Positions 9,801 to 17,685 of a stretch of 51,460 bases of DNA are shown piece by piece. The translations under genes were made by a program, and so were the position numbers. Positions within the stretch are counted from its first letter, which is position 1. Each line of letters opens with the position of its first letter. The stretch lies in the NCBI GenBank assembly GCA_048976805.1, contig JBHGUR010000064.1, positions 1-51,460 on the forward strand, given 5' to 3'. The stretch is from Ectobacillus sp048976805 (GTDB taxonomy: Bacteria > Bacillota > Bacilli > Bacillales > Bacillaceae_G). The notes below the pieces were generated by a model. It did not search any database. It saw only the letters and a list, made by a program, of their open reading frames with translations, and had not been told where the DNA came from.

Positions 9801-10041
9801 CTTTGCGGATAATGCGGCTGACAAATTCAAGCGTTAACGGTTCAATGTAAACTTTGTCCGCAGTTGCTGTGTCGGTCATGATAGTTGCAGGGTTGGAGTT
9901 TACAAGAATAACCTTATATCCTTCCTCCTTTAGAGCCTGGCAAGCTTGCGTCCCTGAATAGTCAAACTCCGCCGCCTGCCCGATGACAATAGGTCCGGAT
10001 CCGATTACTAAAATGGTGTTAATGTCTAAGCGTTTTGGCAT
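6823..10041 (-). CDS. pyrAB: Carbamoyl-phosphate synthase, large subunit (pyrimidine-specific)
   Basis: PyrAB makes carbamoyl phosphate from bicarbonate, ammonia and two ATP. The protein has 1072 residues, the usual length. Two homologous ATP-grasp halves are visible: the first opens with VIGSGPIVIGQAAEFDYSG and carries RPAFTLGGTGGG; the second opens near residue 550 with VLGSGPIRIGQGIEFDY and carries RPSYVLGGRAM. Each half ends with an ExNPR-type metal site (VNPRVSRSSALASK, VNPRSSRTVPFLSK). The last 140 or so residues form the MGS-like allosteric domain. It starts 16 bp inside pyrAA. Confidence 0.98.
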   Translation of the reverse strand: MPKRLDINTILVIGSGPIVIGQAAEFDYSGTQACQALKEEGYKVILVNSNPATIMTDTATADKVYIEPLTLEFVSRIIRKERPDAILPTLGGQTGLNMAVELAKSGVLEECGVEILGTKLSAIERAEDRDLFRTLMQELNEPIPESTIIHTLEEAYEFVKEIGYPVIVRPAFTLGGTGGGICANEQELVEIVSSGLKHSPVTQCLLEKSIAGYKEIEYEVMRDANDNAIVVCNMENIDPVGVHTGDSIVVAPSQTLSDREYQMLRNTSLKIIRALGIEGGCNVQLALDPDSFQYYVIEVNPRVSRSSALASKATGYPIAKLAAKIAVGLTLDEIINPVTKKTYACFEPALDYIVAKIPRWPFDKFESANRLLGTQMKATGEVMAIGRTLEESLLKAVRSLELGVYHLEMEHLKSLDKETMKQRIAKADDERLFIVAEALRQGVTKEEIHQWSKIDFFFLQKIENIINMERKLSEHIDDIAVLQEAKEMGFSDRYIASVWNKTEREIYETRKLEKIVPVYKMVDTCAAEFESSTPYYYSTYEEENESVVTGRKSVVVLGSGPIRIGQGIEFDYATVHSVWAIKEAGYEAIIINNNPETVSTDFSISDKLYFEPLTIEDVMHVIDLEKPEGVIVQFGGQTAINLAAKLQERGVKILGTSLEDLDRAEDRDKFEASLTALGIPQPVGKTATAVEEAVAIAEEIGYPVLVRPSYVLGGRAMEIVYRKEELLHYMKHAVKVQAEHPILIDRYMVGQEIEVDAISDGKDVYIPGIMEHIERAGVHSGDSIAVYPPQSLKPEIKEKIIAHTISLAKGLNIIGLLNIQFVVYKDEVYVLEVNPRSSRTVPFLSKITNVPMANIATKVILGNSLESLGYKTGYHPERKEVYVKAPVFSFAKLRAVDTTLGPEMKSTGEVMGKDVTLEKALYKGLVASGINIPTHGSIIITVADKDKEEAIEIARRFYEIGYNILATAGTAKTLMQNNIPVQFVNKIDSEDYNLLDIIRQGKAQFVINTLTKGKQPARDGFRIRRESVENGVACLTSLDTTKAILQVLESMTFSAVEMRESAPTKRHEVIYS

Positions 10042-11123
10042 AGCTCTTCCCCCTCTTGTTTGCGATTTTCAATCATAGTTAAAAATTGTTCAAACAATTC
10101 GTTTGCATCTTCAGGCCCCGGCGATGCTTCCGGATGGTACTGGACTGTAAAAGCAGGCGCTGACTTATGGCGCAATCCTTCTACTGTACCGTCATTGAGT
10201 GCTACATGCGTGATTTCAAGCGGCGTATTTTGAATAGAGTCAGCTTCTACTGTATAGCCATGGTTTTGGGATGTAATCGCCACTTTTCCCGTTTCCAAAT
10301 TTTTGACCGGGTGGTTTGAGCCGCGATGGCCAAATTTCAGCTTTGTTGTGTTGGCGCCGCAGGCAAGCGCGAACAGCTGATGCCCAAGGCAAATGCCAAA
10401 CAATGGCACCTTTCCAATAATCCCCTGAATCATTTCAATTGCTTCCGGAACATCCTTTGGATTGCCCGGCCCGTTGCTTAGCATGATTCCATCCGGCTTC
10501 AAGCGCAAAATTTCCGCTGCAGTCGTATTGTAAGGAACAACAATGACGTCACAATCGCGATTATTCAATTCGCGCAAAATCCCGTGCTTCATTCCAAAAT
10601 CCACAAGCACAACTCGATAGCCGCGGCCAGGGCTTGGATATGGGTCCTTTGTTGAAACGCGTTTAACATGGTCGGTAAACACCGTTGCCTTTAGCTGGCT
10701 TACGACATACTTTACATCAACATCCATATTACAAAGACGGCCGCGCAGCGTGCCATGCTCCCGTATCATTCTTGTCAGCTTTCTCGTATCAATTCCTGAT
10801 AATCCAGGGATGTTTCGTTCTTTTAAATATTCGTCTAACGTTAACTCGCTGCGAAAGTTAGAAGGATGATCACACAGTTCCTTTACAATTAACCCGTGTA
10901 TAGAAGGCGCAATCGATTCAAAATCATCACGGTTAATGCCATAGTTTCCGATGAGCGGGTATGTAAGTGTGACAATTTGCCCGCAGTAAGATGGATCAGA
11001 TAAAATTTCTTGATACCCAGTCATTCCAGTGTTAAAAACAACCTCTCCGGATTTTTCAACAGTTCCTCCGAACGCTTTTCCTACAAATATTGTTCCATCT
11101 TCTAATATAAGCTGTCGTTTCAT
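10026..11123 (-). CDS. pyrAA: Carbamoyl-phosphate synthase, small (glutaminase) subunit
   Basis: PyrAA hydrolyses glutamine and channels ammonia to PyrAB. The protein has 365 residues. The ATG at 11123 (MKRQLILEDGTIF) is chosen because it matches the family N-terminus, follows AAAGGAGAG and overlaps the pyrC stop by 4 bp; the longer frame runs into pyrC. The class I amidotransferase triad is visible: Cys in PLFGICLGHQLFALA, and His and Glu in VQYHPEASPGP. The N-terminal domain carries the conserved NTGMTGYQEILSDPSY. Confidence 0.97.
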   Translation of the reverse strand: MKRQLILEDGTIFVGKAFGGTVEKSGEVVFNTGMTGYQEILSDPSYCGQIVTLTYPLIGNYGINRDDFESIAPSIHGLIVKELCDHPSNFRSELTLDEYLKERNIPGLSGIDTRKLTRMIREHGTLRGRLCNMDVDVKYVVSQLKATVFTDHVKRVSTKDPYPSPGRGYRVVLVDFGMKHGILRELNNRDCDVIVVPYNTTAAEILRLKPDGIMLSNGPGNPKDVPEAIEMIQGIIGKVPLFGICLGHQLFALACGANTTKLKFGHRGSNHPVKNLETGKVAITSQNHGYTVEADSIQNTPLEITHVALNDGTVEGLRHKSAPAFTVQYHPEASPGPEDANELFEQFLTMIENRKQEGEELCQNA

Positions 11124-12406
11124 GCGAATACACTCTCCTTTTGCCATGCAATCTTTCCGTCCACAAGCGTCATAACCGGCCAGCCTTTGCATTTCCAACC
11201 GGCAAATGGCGTATTTTTTCCTTTTGAGACAAATGTTTCTGGGTTAATTTTTTCTTCTGTTTCGATATCAATAATCGTTATGTCTGCCGCTGCTCCTTTA
11301 TATAAGCGTCCAGCTTTTAATCCGAATGTATCGGCCGGCTTTACTGTTAAAAATTGAATTAATTGTGCCAATGTTACAATTTTTGTTTCTACAAAGTGTG
11401 TATACAAGAGCGGAAATGCTGTTTCCAAACCAACGATGCCAAACGGCGCCCGCTGCATGCCCTGCCCCTTTTCTTCCGCCGTATGCGGCGCGTGGTCGGT
11501 TGCAATCATATCAATTGTCCCATCGAGCAAGCCTTCAATGAGCGCTGCCCGATCGCTGCTTCCGCGAAGAGGCGGATTCATTTTGAAGTTTGGGTCCAAC
11601 CCAGGAATATCTTCGTCGCAAAGCAGCAGATGATGCGGAGTCACTTCAGCCGTTACCCGAATTCCAGCACGTTTTGCGTCTCGAACAATTCGAACAGATT
11701 CCTTTGTACTAATATGGCATACGTGGTAATGGCAATTTGCTGCTTCTGCCAACAAAACGTCGCGGGCGATATGAACCGATTCGCATACAGACGGAATTCC
11801 ATCCAATCCATGCTTCTTTGAAAACTTTCCTTCATGAACGCAGCCTTTATTAATCAATGTGTTTTCTTCGCAGTGAGCGACAATCGGCATATTCAAAGCG
11901 GAAGCATGCTTCATCGCTTCTAGCATCATAGCCGCAGATTGTACTCCTACGCCATCATCTGTAAAGGCAAATGCTCCAAGTTCCTTTAACGCTTTAAAAT
12001 CCGTCATTTCCGCTCCTGCCTGCCGCACTGTAATTGCAGCATATGGCAGGACGCGAACATGTGCCGTTTCTTGAATCCTTTGCTGCAATGCTTCCATATG
12101 TTCTATGCTATCTGGAACAGGCTTTGTGTTAGGCATAGCGCAAATCGTCGTAAAGCCGCCCCTTGCCGCAGCAAGCGTTCCTGTTGCAATCGTCTCCTTG
12201 TGCTCTCCTCCCGGTTCGCGCAAATGCACATGCACATCAATAAAACCTGGTGCAATTAACTTGCCGGAAATATCTATTATTTCAACTGCTTCTGCAAGCA
12301 AGTTTTTTCCCATTTCAGCGATGCGGCCTTCCCTAATTAGAATGTCTGTCCGCTCCAATTCGCCATGTTCATTCACATACAGCCCATTTTTAAACAAGTA
12401 GTTCAT
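11120..12406 (-). CDS. pyrC: Dihydroorotase (class I)
   Basis: PyrC cyclises carbamoyl aspartate to dihydroorotate. The protein has 428 residues. The ATG at 12406 (MNYLFKNG) is 7 nt after GGGAGGG; the TTG two codons earlier is too close to that site. The zinc-binding DVHVHLREPG near residue 60, the substrate-binding MPNTKPVPD and the catalytic ATDHAPHT near residue 300 are all present. The gene starts 17 bp inside pyrB and overlaps pyrAA by 4 bp. Confidence 0.97.
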   Translation of the reverse strand: MNYLFKNGLYVNEHGELERTDILIREGRIAEMGKNLLAEAVEIIDISGKLIAPGFIDVHVHLREPGGEHKETIATGTLAAARGGFTTICAMPNTKPVPDSIEHMEALQQRIQETAHVRVLPYAAITVRQAGAEMTDFKALKELGAFAFTDDGVGVQSAAMMLEAMKHASALNMPIVAHCEENTLINKGCVHEGKFSKKHGLDGIPSVCESVHIARDVLLAEAANCHYHVCHISTKESVRIVRDAKRAGIRVTAEVTPHHLLLCDEDIPGLDPNFKMNPPLRGSSDRAALIEGLLDGTIDMIATDHAPHTAEEKGQGMQRAPFGIVGLETAFPLLYTHFVETKIVTLAQLIQFLTVKPADTFGLKAGRLYKGAAADITIIDIETEEKINPETFVSKGKNTPFAGWKCKGWPVMTLVDGKIAWQKESVFA

Positions 12407-13304
12407 TTGCAATCCCTCCCGATACGCTTGATAAGGCGCGTTTCAGTACGGCCATTCTGATGTATACGCCGTTTTCCATTTGTTTAAAAATTCGCGAACG
12501 TTCACATTCTACGAGCTCGCTTGCAATTTCCACATTCCTGTTGACCGGCGCCGGGTGCATAATAATGCTGCCTGGCTTCATATGCCGTTCTCTCGCAGCT
12601 GTTAAACCATACTTTTCATGATATTCCTTCATAACGTGCGTTGCGTACTGATTGTGGCGCTCATGCTGTACACGCAGCAGCATAAGCACATCAATCTCTG
12701 GAATTAATTCATCTAGTGAGGCATATGTTCCAAATGGATTTTTATCATCCTTCCATTCCTCAGGACCGGAAAAGTATACTTGCGCCCCAAGCTTAACAAG
12801 CGCCTCTGCATTGGAACGGGCTACGCGGCTATGCCGTATATCACCGGCAATTGCAATCTTTAAACCTTGAAAGCTATGAAACTCCTGTTGAATTGTCAAT
12901 AGGTCAAGCAAACATTGCGTAGGATGGTTTCCACAACCATCGCCGGCATTTAAAATAGGAATTTTTACCCGGTCGCGCAATTCATCAAAATAGCGATCTT
13001 GAGGATGACGGATAACAACCGCTTTTGCTCCAATTGATTCCAACGTTTTAACTGTGTCATACAGCGTTTCTCCTTTTTGTACGCTCGAAGATTCAGCTGA
13101 AAAGTTCAAAACATCCAATCCTAACTTCCTTTCTGCTACTTCAAAACTGAACCGCGTTCTTGTACTGGCTTCGAAAAACAGATTGGCCACAAATGTTTGT
13201 TCTTTTACCTTTTCGCTTTTTCCATTCGCAAAATCTTCAGCATCTTTTAGGATTTCTGAAATCCCGCAGCATGACAACTCGCTCATTGTTAACAAATGCT
13301 TCAT
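12390..13304 (-). CDS. pyrB: Aspartate carbamoyltransferase catalytic subunit
   Basis: PyrB forms carbamoyl aspartate, the committed step. The protein has 304 residues. Three ATGs stand in tandem at 13310, 13307 and 13304. The third gives the family N-terminus MKHLLTMSEL and sits 6 nt after GAGGG. The carbamoyl-phosphate site EASTRTRFSFE has Ala where the family usually has Pro after Glu. Also visible are SVQKGETLYDT, the HPTQ motif, DIRHSRVARSN and HPAPVNR. No regulatory pyrI is present, as in other Bacillus. Its own PyrR attenuator lies upstream. Confidence 0.97.
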   Translation of the reverse strand: MKHLLTMSELSCCGISEILKDAEDFANGKSEKVKEQTFVANLFFEASTRTRFSFEVAERKLGLDVLNFSAESSSVQKGETLYDTVKTLESIGAKAVVIRHPQDRYFDELRDRVKIPILNAGDGCGNHPTQCLLDLLTIQQEFHSFQGLKIAIAGDIRHSRVARSNAEALVKLGAQVYFSGPEEWKDDKNPFGTYASLDELIPEIDVLMLLRVQHERHNQYATHVMKEYHEKYGLTAARERHMKPGSIIMHPAPVNRNVEIASELVECERSRIFKQMENGVYIRMAVLKRALSSVSGGIANELLV

Positions 13305-13364
13305 CATCATCCCTCATCTCTCTGAATTTTATAATACCATCTCGGAATATTTATAACAATATTT

Positions 13365-13455
13365 GAATAAAAATACCCTAACCTTTTTGAGGTTAGGGTG
13401 TAAAAAGCATACTGATTTTTACACCCTTATAAGTCTCACGGGACTTGTTTAAAAG
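13365..13455 (-). promoter_or_regulatory. PyrR-dependent attenuator, pyrP-pyrB junction
   Basis: Read on the minus strand, the element starts with the PyrR-binding anti-antiterminator loop (AGTCCCGTGAGACT, 13432-13445). An antiterminator region with paired ACACC/GGTGT-type arms follows, then a terminator stem CCCTAACC / GGTTAGGG (13376-13398) with a run of T. Known mechanism: UMP- or UTP-bound PyrR holds the binding loop folded so the terminator forms. Confidence 0.92.
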
Positions 13456-13459
13456 GTGG

Positions 13460-14749
13460 CTACGATACTTGTTTGTTTTGTTTATGAGATTGTGCGTCAT
13501 TTTTTATATTTGGAAGAACCAAGTTTAACACCACGCCGATAATTGCTGCCAGCGCCATGCCTTCTACTTGAAATGACTTGCCGATATGAATGGCTGCACC
13601 GCCAATTCCAATGACTAAAATAACAGAGGCTATAATTAAATTTCGCTTGTCGCTAAAGTCAATTTTGTCATCAATCATCATGCGCAGCCCGCTGGAAGCG
13701 ATAACCCCGAACAGCAGGATGCTGACTCCTCCCATTACAGGTGTCGGAATAGAACTAATCAGCGCCGAAATTTTGCCTACAAACCCGAAAGTAATGGCCA
13801 TAACCGCAGATCCCACGAATAAATATACGCTGTATGCACGCGTAATCGCCAATACTCCGATGTTCTCTCCATATGTTACACTTGGAGGGCCGCCTAGCAA
13901 TGCGGCTATCATTGTCGCTGCGCCGTCGCCAAGTAACGAGCGGTGCAAGCCCGGTTTTTCAAATAAATCGCGGTTGATTACATTTCCTAATACAAGCTGG
14001 TGCCCGATATGTTCTGAGATTGTTACAACCGCAACCGGCACCATTAATAGTACAATTTGTAAAGTCAACCCTGGAGTATATGTGACAAACGGAATCGTAA
14101 AATCGGGAATTGCAAACCATTTCGCTTGCAGCACCGGCTTAAAGTCTACTAAACCTTGAAAATATGCAAAAATGTACCCACCGACAATTCCTATTAACAC
14201 CGGGATGATGCTAAGGAATCCTCTTCCAAAAATAGAGCATACAATTGTAATTGCCAGCGTTACAAGGGCGACGGAAAAGTGTGCAAAGCTATATTTGCCA
14301 TCGGCGCTGTTCATCGCCATATTCACCGCTGTTGAAGCAAGCGCCAAACCAATTACCATGACAACAGGGCCGACAACAATCGGAGGCAACAGCTTCATAA
14401 CCCAATTGGAGCCCGATTTCTTAATGAAAAGCGCGATGATAGCATATACAAGACCTGCCACAAAACTTCCCACCATCGCTTCCCCTACTCCTCCAGAAGC
14501 CTTAATCGCAATTAAAGGAGCGATAAAGGCGAACGAAGAACCGAGGTAGGCAGGCATTTGCCCTTTTGTAATCATCAGAAATGTTAAGGTTCCAATTCCG
14601 CTTGTAATTAAGGCAACGGCCGGATTTAAGCCTGTCAGGAAAGGAACGAGCACCGTTGCGCCAAACATTGCAAACAAATGCTGAATGCTTAAAAATAACC
14701 ATTGTCCCGCTTTAGGGACTTCGTGAACATCTAATACCGGTTTTGTCAT
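13460..14749 (-). CDS. pyrP: Uracil permease
   Basis: PyrP imports uracil with a proton (NCS2/NAT family). The protein has 429 residues and about 12-14 membrane segments. It starts at ATG 14749 after AAGGAGG. Visible family sequences include the N-terminal QHLFAMFGATVLVPFLTGLNP, the substrate-site SEHIGH segment near residue 240, and GGPPSVTYGENIGVLAITR. It lies second in the operon with an attenuator on each side, so uracil uptake is set by the same PyrR control as synthesis. Confidence 0.97.
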   Translation of the reverse strand: MTKPVLDVHEVPKAGQWLFLSIQHLFAMFGATVLVPFLTGLNPAVALITSGIGTLTFLMITKGQMPAYLGSSFAFIAPLIAIKASGGVGEAMVGSFVAGLVYAIIALFIKKSGSNWVMKLLPPIVVGPVVMVIGLALASTAVNMAMNSADGKYSFAHFSVALVTLAITIVCSIFGRGFLSIIPVLIGIVGGYIFAYFQGLVDFKPVLQAKWFAIPDFTIPFVTYTPGLTLQIVLLMVPVAVVTISEHIGHQLVLGNVINRDLFEKPGLHRSLLGDGAATMIAALLGGPPSVTYGENIGVLAITRAYSVYLFVGSAVMAITFGFVGKISALISSIPTPVMGGVSILLFGVIASSGLRMMIDDKIDFSDKRNLIIASVILVIGIGGAAIHIGKSFQVEGMALAAIIGVVLNLVLPNIKNDAQSHKQNKQVS

Positions 14750-14764
14750 AAAAAAATCCTCCTT

Positions 14765-14876
14765 AATAAAAAAGCTCTTTGTGTCCGCCGCACAAAGAGC
14801 CCTGCCTTCCTATGCCAAAATAAAGCATAAGGAAACATGACCCTTTGGCAGCCTCACGGGACTACATTTAAAAGGG
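14765..14876 (-). promoter_or_regulatory. PyrR-dependent attenuator, pyrR-pyrP junction
   Basis: The PyrR-binding loop AGTCCCGTGAGGCT (14850-14863) is followed by an antiterminator region and a strong terminator stem GCTCTTTGTG / CACAAAGAGC (14774-14800), then TTTTTTATT. It starts 3 bp after the pyrR stop and ends at the pyrP ribosome binding site. Confidence 0.93.
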
Positions 14877-14878
14877 TA

Positions 14879-15421
14879 TTACCTTTCATATATGCTAACT
14901 TTATCTTCTTGGTCTACTTCTGTCAGTTCTACAACAATTCGTTCCTCGCTGGAAGTCGGAATGTTTTTCCCGACATAATCGGCGCGAATCGGCAATTCAC
15001 GATGGCCGCGGTCTACGAGCACTGCTAATTGAATTTGCGATGGCCGGCCTATATCTACTAGCGCATCCATCGCTGCCCGCACCGTTCTGCCTGTATATAA
15101 TACATCATCGACAAGGATCACTTTCTTATTCGTAATATCCACCGGAATATCAGAGCCTTTTACAAGCGGTTCCTTATCCTTGGACTGCAAGGTTAAATCA
15201 TCCCGGTATAACGTGATATCAAGCTCGCCCACCGGAACAGCAGTGCCTTCAATCTGCTGAATGCGCTCTGCAAGGCGCTTGGCAATAAAGATTCCTCTCG
15301 TCTTAATTCCAACGATGACGCAATCCTCTACGCCTTTATTGCGTTCTACAATTTCATGGCTAATCCGCGTAAGAGCACGCCGAATCATTTGTTGGTCTAG
15401 TACAATAGCTTTTGCTTTCAT
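14879..15421 (-). CDS. pyrR: Pyr operon attenuation regulator and uracil phosphoribosyltransferase
   Basis: PyrR binds the pyr leader RNAs when UMP or UTP is high and also has weak UPRTase activity. The protein has 180 residues. The ATG at 15421 (MKAKAIVLDQQ) is chosen because GGAGGTG lies 6 nt upstream; an ATG 15 bp earlier overlaps that site. The PRPP-binding VILVDDVLYTGRTVRAA and the conserved VGIKTRGIFIAKRLA and LVDRGHRELPIRADYVGK are present. A MITE-like element lies only about 20 bp upstream of its ribosome binding site. Confidence 0.97.
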   Translation of the reverse strand: MKAKAIVLDQQMIRRALTRISHEIVERNKGVEDCVIVGIKTRGIFIAKRLAERIQQIEGTAVPVGELDITLYRDDLTLQSKDKEPLVKGSDIPVDITNKKVILVDDVLYTGRTVRAAMDALVDIGRPSQIQLAVLVDRGHRELPIRADYVGKNIPTSSEERIVVELTEVDQEDKVSIYER

Positions 15422-15449
15422 TGTTTTCACCTCCAAATTTTATTGCAAA

Positions 15450-15584
15450 GGCTCTGGTAAACTTGATTGTTGATTTACCACTACAGGCAGACGCTTTCCG
15501 CGGGCGGGGCCGAGCCGCTTTTCCCGCTGGAGTCGTCGCCTTTCGTTCCAAATCAACAAATCAACATTAGCCTTTAACAGAGCC
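15450..15584 (-). mobile_element. MITE-like element, copy A (135 bp) within the pyr leader
   Basis: The element is bounded by GGCTCTGGTAAA on one side and the inverted GGCTCTGTTAAA on the other. It is flanked by a perfect 8-bp direct repeat ATTGCAAA (15442-15449 and 15585-15592). Its G+C-rich core shares the GGAAAGCG / CCCGCCCGCGG / GCGGGAAAAGCGG sequence with two other copies in the window, in the opposite orientation. It encodes nothing. It sits between the first attenuator terminator and pyrR, so antiterminated pyr mRNA must carry it. Confidence 0.88.
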
Positions 15585-15600
15585 ATTGCAAAAAGGAAGG

Positions 15601-15715
15601 ATATAAAAAGACTCCTTCCGCCGTGTGCGAAAGGAGTCCTAAAGAAGGGCATACTTCCCCTTATCTTATCGTCCGTTTCCTTCTCAACCTCACGGGGCTG
15701 TGTTAAAGGCTCTTT
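15601..15715 (-). promoter_or_regulatory. PyrR-dependent attenuator, 5' leader of the pyr operon
   Basis: On the minus strand, the PyrR-binding loop CAGCCCCGTGAGGTTG (15685-15700) is followed by an antiterminator segment and a terminator stem GACTCCTTTCGC / GCGGAAGGAGTC (15611-15637) with TTTTTAT. The binding loop keeps the GTGAGG core seen in the other two. In related genomes this element directly precedes pyrR; here the MITE intervenes. Confidence 0.92.
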
Positions 15716-15730
15716 TATTTAACTGTTGCT

Positions 15731-15759
15731 ATTATCACAAGATTTCACTGGAAAGTCAA
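15731..15759 (-). promoter_or_regulatory. SigA-type promoter of the pyr operon
   Basis: TTGACT (15754-15759), a 17-bp spacer and GATAAT (15731-15736), read on the minus strand. The -35 box overlaps the TGA stop of the upstream rluD-like gene. The PyrR leader begins about 15 bp downstream of the -10 box. Confidence 0.8.
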
Positions 15760-16670
15760 GAAGATTTTCTTAAATAGTCTAATACCTCTTCAAACTCTTG
15801 CGGAAGCGGCGCCTCAAACTCTAAATATTCACACGTTCTCGGATGGTTAAAGCCTAAAATGCCGGCATGGAGCGCCTGTCCGTTAATATTAAGCGTTTTT
15901 TTCGGCCCATACTTCGGATCCCCCGCAAGCGGATATCCGATATATTTCATGTGCACGCGTATTTGATGGGTACGGCCTGTTTCAAGCTGGCATTCAACAA
16001 AGGTAAAATCTTTAAAACGCTCCAACACACGAAAATGCGTAACGGCGTGTTTTCCATTTTCCTCAACTGTCATGCTTTGGCGGTCATACTTGTCGCGGCC
16101 AATCGGAGCATCGATCGTTCCGCTATCATGCGGGATAACGCCATGCACAATCGCCTTGTAGCGTCTTGTAACCGTTTTGGCCACAAGTTGATTTACAAGC
16201 GATTCATGCGCCATATCATTTTTTGCTACCATAAGCAAACCTGAAGTGTCCTTATCAATACGATGAACAATACCCGGGCGCATAACGCCATTAATGCCAG
16301 ATAAATCTTTGCAGTGGTACATTAATCCGTTCACAAGCGTACCGGTCGTATGCCCTGGCGCCGGGTGGACGACCATACCGCTTGGCTTGTTCACAACAAG
16401 CACATCCGCATCTTCATAGTAAATATCTAAATCCATTTTTTCCGGCAGAACATCTAAAGGTTCTGGTTCTGGAACAATAACAGCGATTTCATCGCCTGCT
16501 TTTACTTTATAATTCCCTTTCACTTCTTGTTCGTTTACTGTAACGACACCATCTTTAATCCATTGCTGCACTTGAGAACGGGACCATTCCGCATTCACTC
16601 CCGCTAAAACTTTATCAATGCGTTCGCCCTGCTGTTCCTCTGTTATAACGATTTGTACTATTTCTTCCAT
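15756..16670 (-). CDS. Large-subunit rRNA pseudouridine synthase, RluD family (YlyB)
   Basis: It isomerises uridine to pseudouridine in 23S rRNA. The protein has 304 residues. The start at 16670 (MEEIVQIVI) follows AAGGAG and lies 5 bp after lspA. An N-terminal S4 RNA-binding domain (residues 15-75, RIDKVLAGVNAEWSRSQVQ) precedes the catalytic domain. The catalytic aspartate is in GIVHRIDKDTSGLL. The C-terminal HQIRVHMKYIGYPLAGDPKYG motif is also present. lspA-ylyB-pyrR is the B. subtilis order. Family firm; exact target uridines not readable. Confidence 0.93.
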   Translation of the reverse strand: MEEIVQIVITEEQQGERIDKVLAGVNAEWSRSQVQQWIKDGVVTVNEQEVKGNYKVKAGDEIAVIVPEPEPLDVLPEKMDLDIYYEDADVLVVNKPSGMVVHPAPGHTTGTLVNGLMYHCKDLSGINGVMRPGIVHRIDKDTSGLLMVAKNDMAHESLVNQLVAKTVTRRYKAIVHGVIPHDSGTIDAPIGRDKYDRQSMTVEENGKHAVTHFRVLERFKDFTFVECQLETGRTHQIRVHMKYIGYPLAGDPKYGPKKTLNINGQALHAGILGFNHPRTCEYLEFEAPLPQEFEEVLDYLRKSS

Positions 16671-16675
16671 ATATT

Positions 16676-17134
16676 CTACTCCTTCGCTTTCTTCCCTTCT
16701 AGCAGCGTTTGAATAAAAATTAACGCTACACCGATGCATAGTGCGGAATCCGCAATATTAAAGACCGGAAAGTTGTATGAAAAAATATACGTATGAATAA
16801 AATCCACTACCTCTTTCCGAAACACACGGTCAATAAAGTTTCCTATTGCTCCACCTAGAATTAAACCGAGCGAGATGCCTAACAATTTATCTGCTTTGCC
16901 ATATTTTTGAATATAATACACAACAGCAATAACAAATACGACTGTAATAATGTAGAAAAACCACATTTGGTTTTGCAGAATTCCCCATGCAGCTCCTCTA
17001 TTTCGATGAGAAGTTATGTATAGTACATCATGAATAACCGGTATGCTTTGCCCAATCTCCATATTTTTGACAATCAGCCATTTTGATAGTTGATCAATTA
17101 TAATCACAAATAAAGCTATCGCATAGTATATCAT
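16676..17134 (-). CDS. lspA: Lipoprotein signal peptidase (signal peptidase II)
   Basis: LspA is an aspartyl protease in the membrane that cuts signal peptides from lipidated prolipoproteins. The protein has 152 residues and four membrane segments. The catalytic aspartates are in GAIGNFIDR and FNIADS. The conserved N-terminal DQLSKW and RNRGAAWG segments are also visible. It starts at ATG 17134 after GGGGGA and is co-transcribed with the RluD-like gene from its own promoter. Confidence 0.97.
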   Translation of the reverse strand: MIYYAIALFVIIIDQLSKWLIVKNMEIGQSIPVIHDVLYITSHRNRGAAWGILQNQMWFFYIITVVFVIAVVYYIQKYGKADKLLGISLGLILGGAIGNFIDRVFRKEVVDFIHTYIFSYNFPVFNIADSALCIGVALIFIQTLLEGKKAKE

Positions 17135-17167
17135 CTTTTTTCCCCCGCAATGACAGTGTACCCCAAA

Positions 17168-17196
17168 ATTTTAGCATAGGTGCGAGTTTTTCACAA
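17168..17196 (-). promoter_or_regulatory. SigA-type promoter of lspA
   Basis: TTGTGA (17191-17196), a 17-bp spacer and TAAAAT (17168-17173) on the minus strand, about 35 bp before the lspA start. Around it, TGACAGT and its inverse ACTGTCA (17149-17155 and 17204-17210) form a loose inverted repeat. Confidence 0.6.
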
Positions 17197-17255
17197 CGAA
17201 CTGTCATCACGGAAGCATAAAATACAAAAAAAGCTACAAAATAACATTGTTGTGC

Positions 17256-17594
17256 TTACACCGTTTTCAATCGTTCATATACAAATTCATGTACAGTACA
17301 AGCCGTCGGTATAATACGCAATTGTTCAAGCGAAAGAGGCTGCCCTGTTTCCTCGCAAATTCCGTACATGCCGATATCCATTTTAAATAAAGCGCGTTCC
17401 ACATCTTTTAAATCTTGTTGGATATGATGAAGTACTGTTCTTCTTTTCTGCTCCTGATTGCCAGTCAAACCTTCGAACAATTCTCCGCCCATTTCCATAA
17501 GGTATAGATTATGCTTTTCCTGATCTAAGCGCGAACGTAATTCTCTTCGCATCAATTCGAGTTCTTTTCTAATGTCGTTATAAGCTGCATTCAC
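17256..17594 (-). CDS. DksA/TraR-type small regulator (YlyA-like)
   Basis: This 112-residue protein is mostly helical. The GTG at 17594 (VNAAYNDIRKELE) is 8 nt after AAGGAGG, which makes it the likely start; the earlier GTG at 17612 overlaps that site. The DksA/TraR layout is present: a helical hairpin, then DIGMYGICEETGQPLSLEQL and a C-terminal helix. Only two cysteines remain of the usual four of the zinc finger. The ileS-ylyA-lspA position matches B. subtilis, where YlyA is reported to act on RNA polymerase during sporulation. That role is transferred by position and family. Confidence 0.8.
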   Translation of the reverse strand: MNAAYNDIRKELELMRRELRSRLDQEKHNLYLMEMGGELFEGLTGNQEQKRRTVLHHIQQDLKDVERALFKMDIGMYGICEETGQPLSLEQLRIIPTACTVHEFVYERLKTV

Positions 17595-17685
17595 GTTGAA
17601 TTCCTCCTTCACCGTCGAATGTAGCTTTAGTTTGTCCGAAAAGCGCCTGATTACCTAACACACATTTTTCCTATTGAGGAAACAG

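Noticed and set aside
15696..15713. Leader sequence GGCTGTGTTAAAGGCT resembling the MITE end
   Set aside because: It differs by one base from the MITE terminus, but the same region is part of the conserved PyrR leader (the other two leaders show TTTAAAAGG after the binding loop). It has no second end or target repeat, so it is not a MITE fragment.
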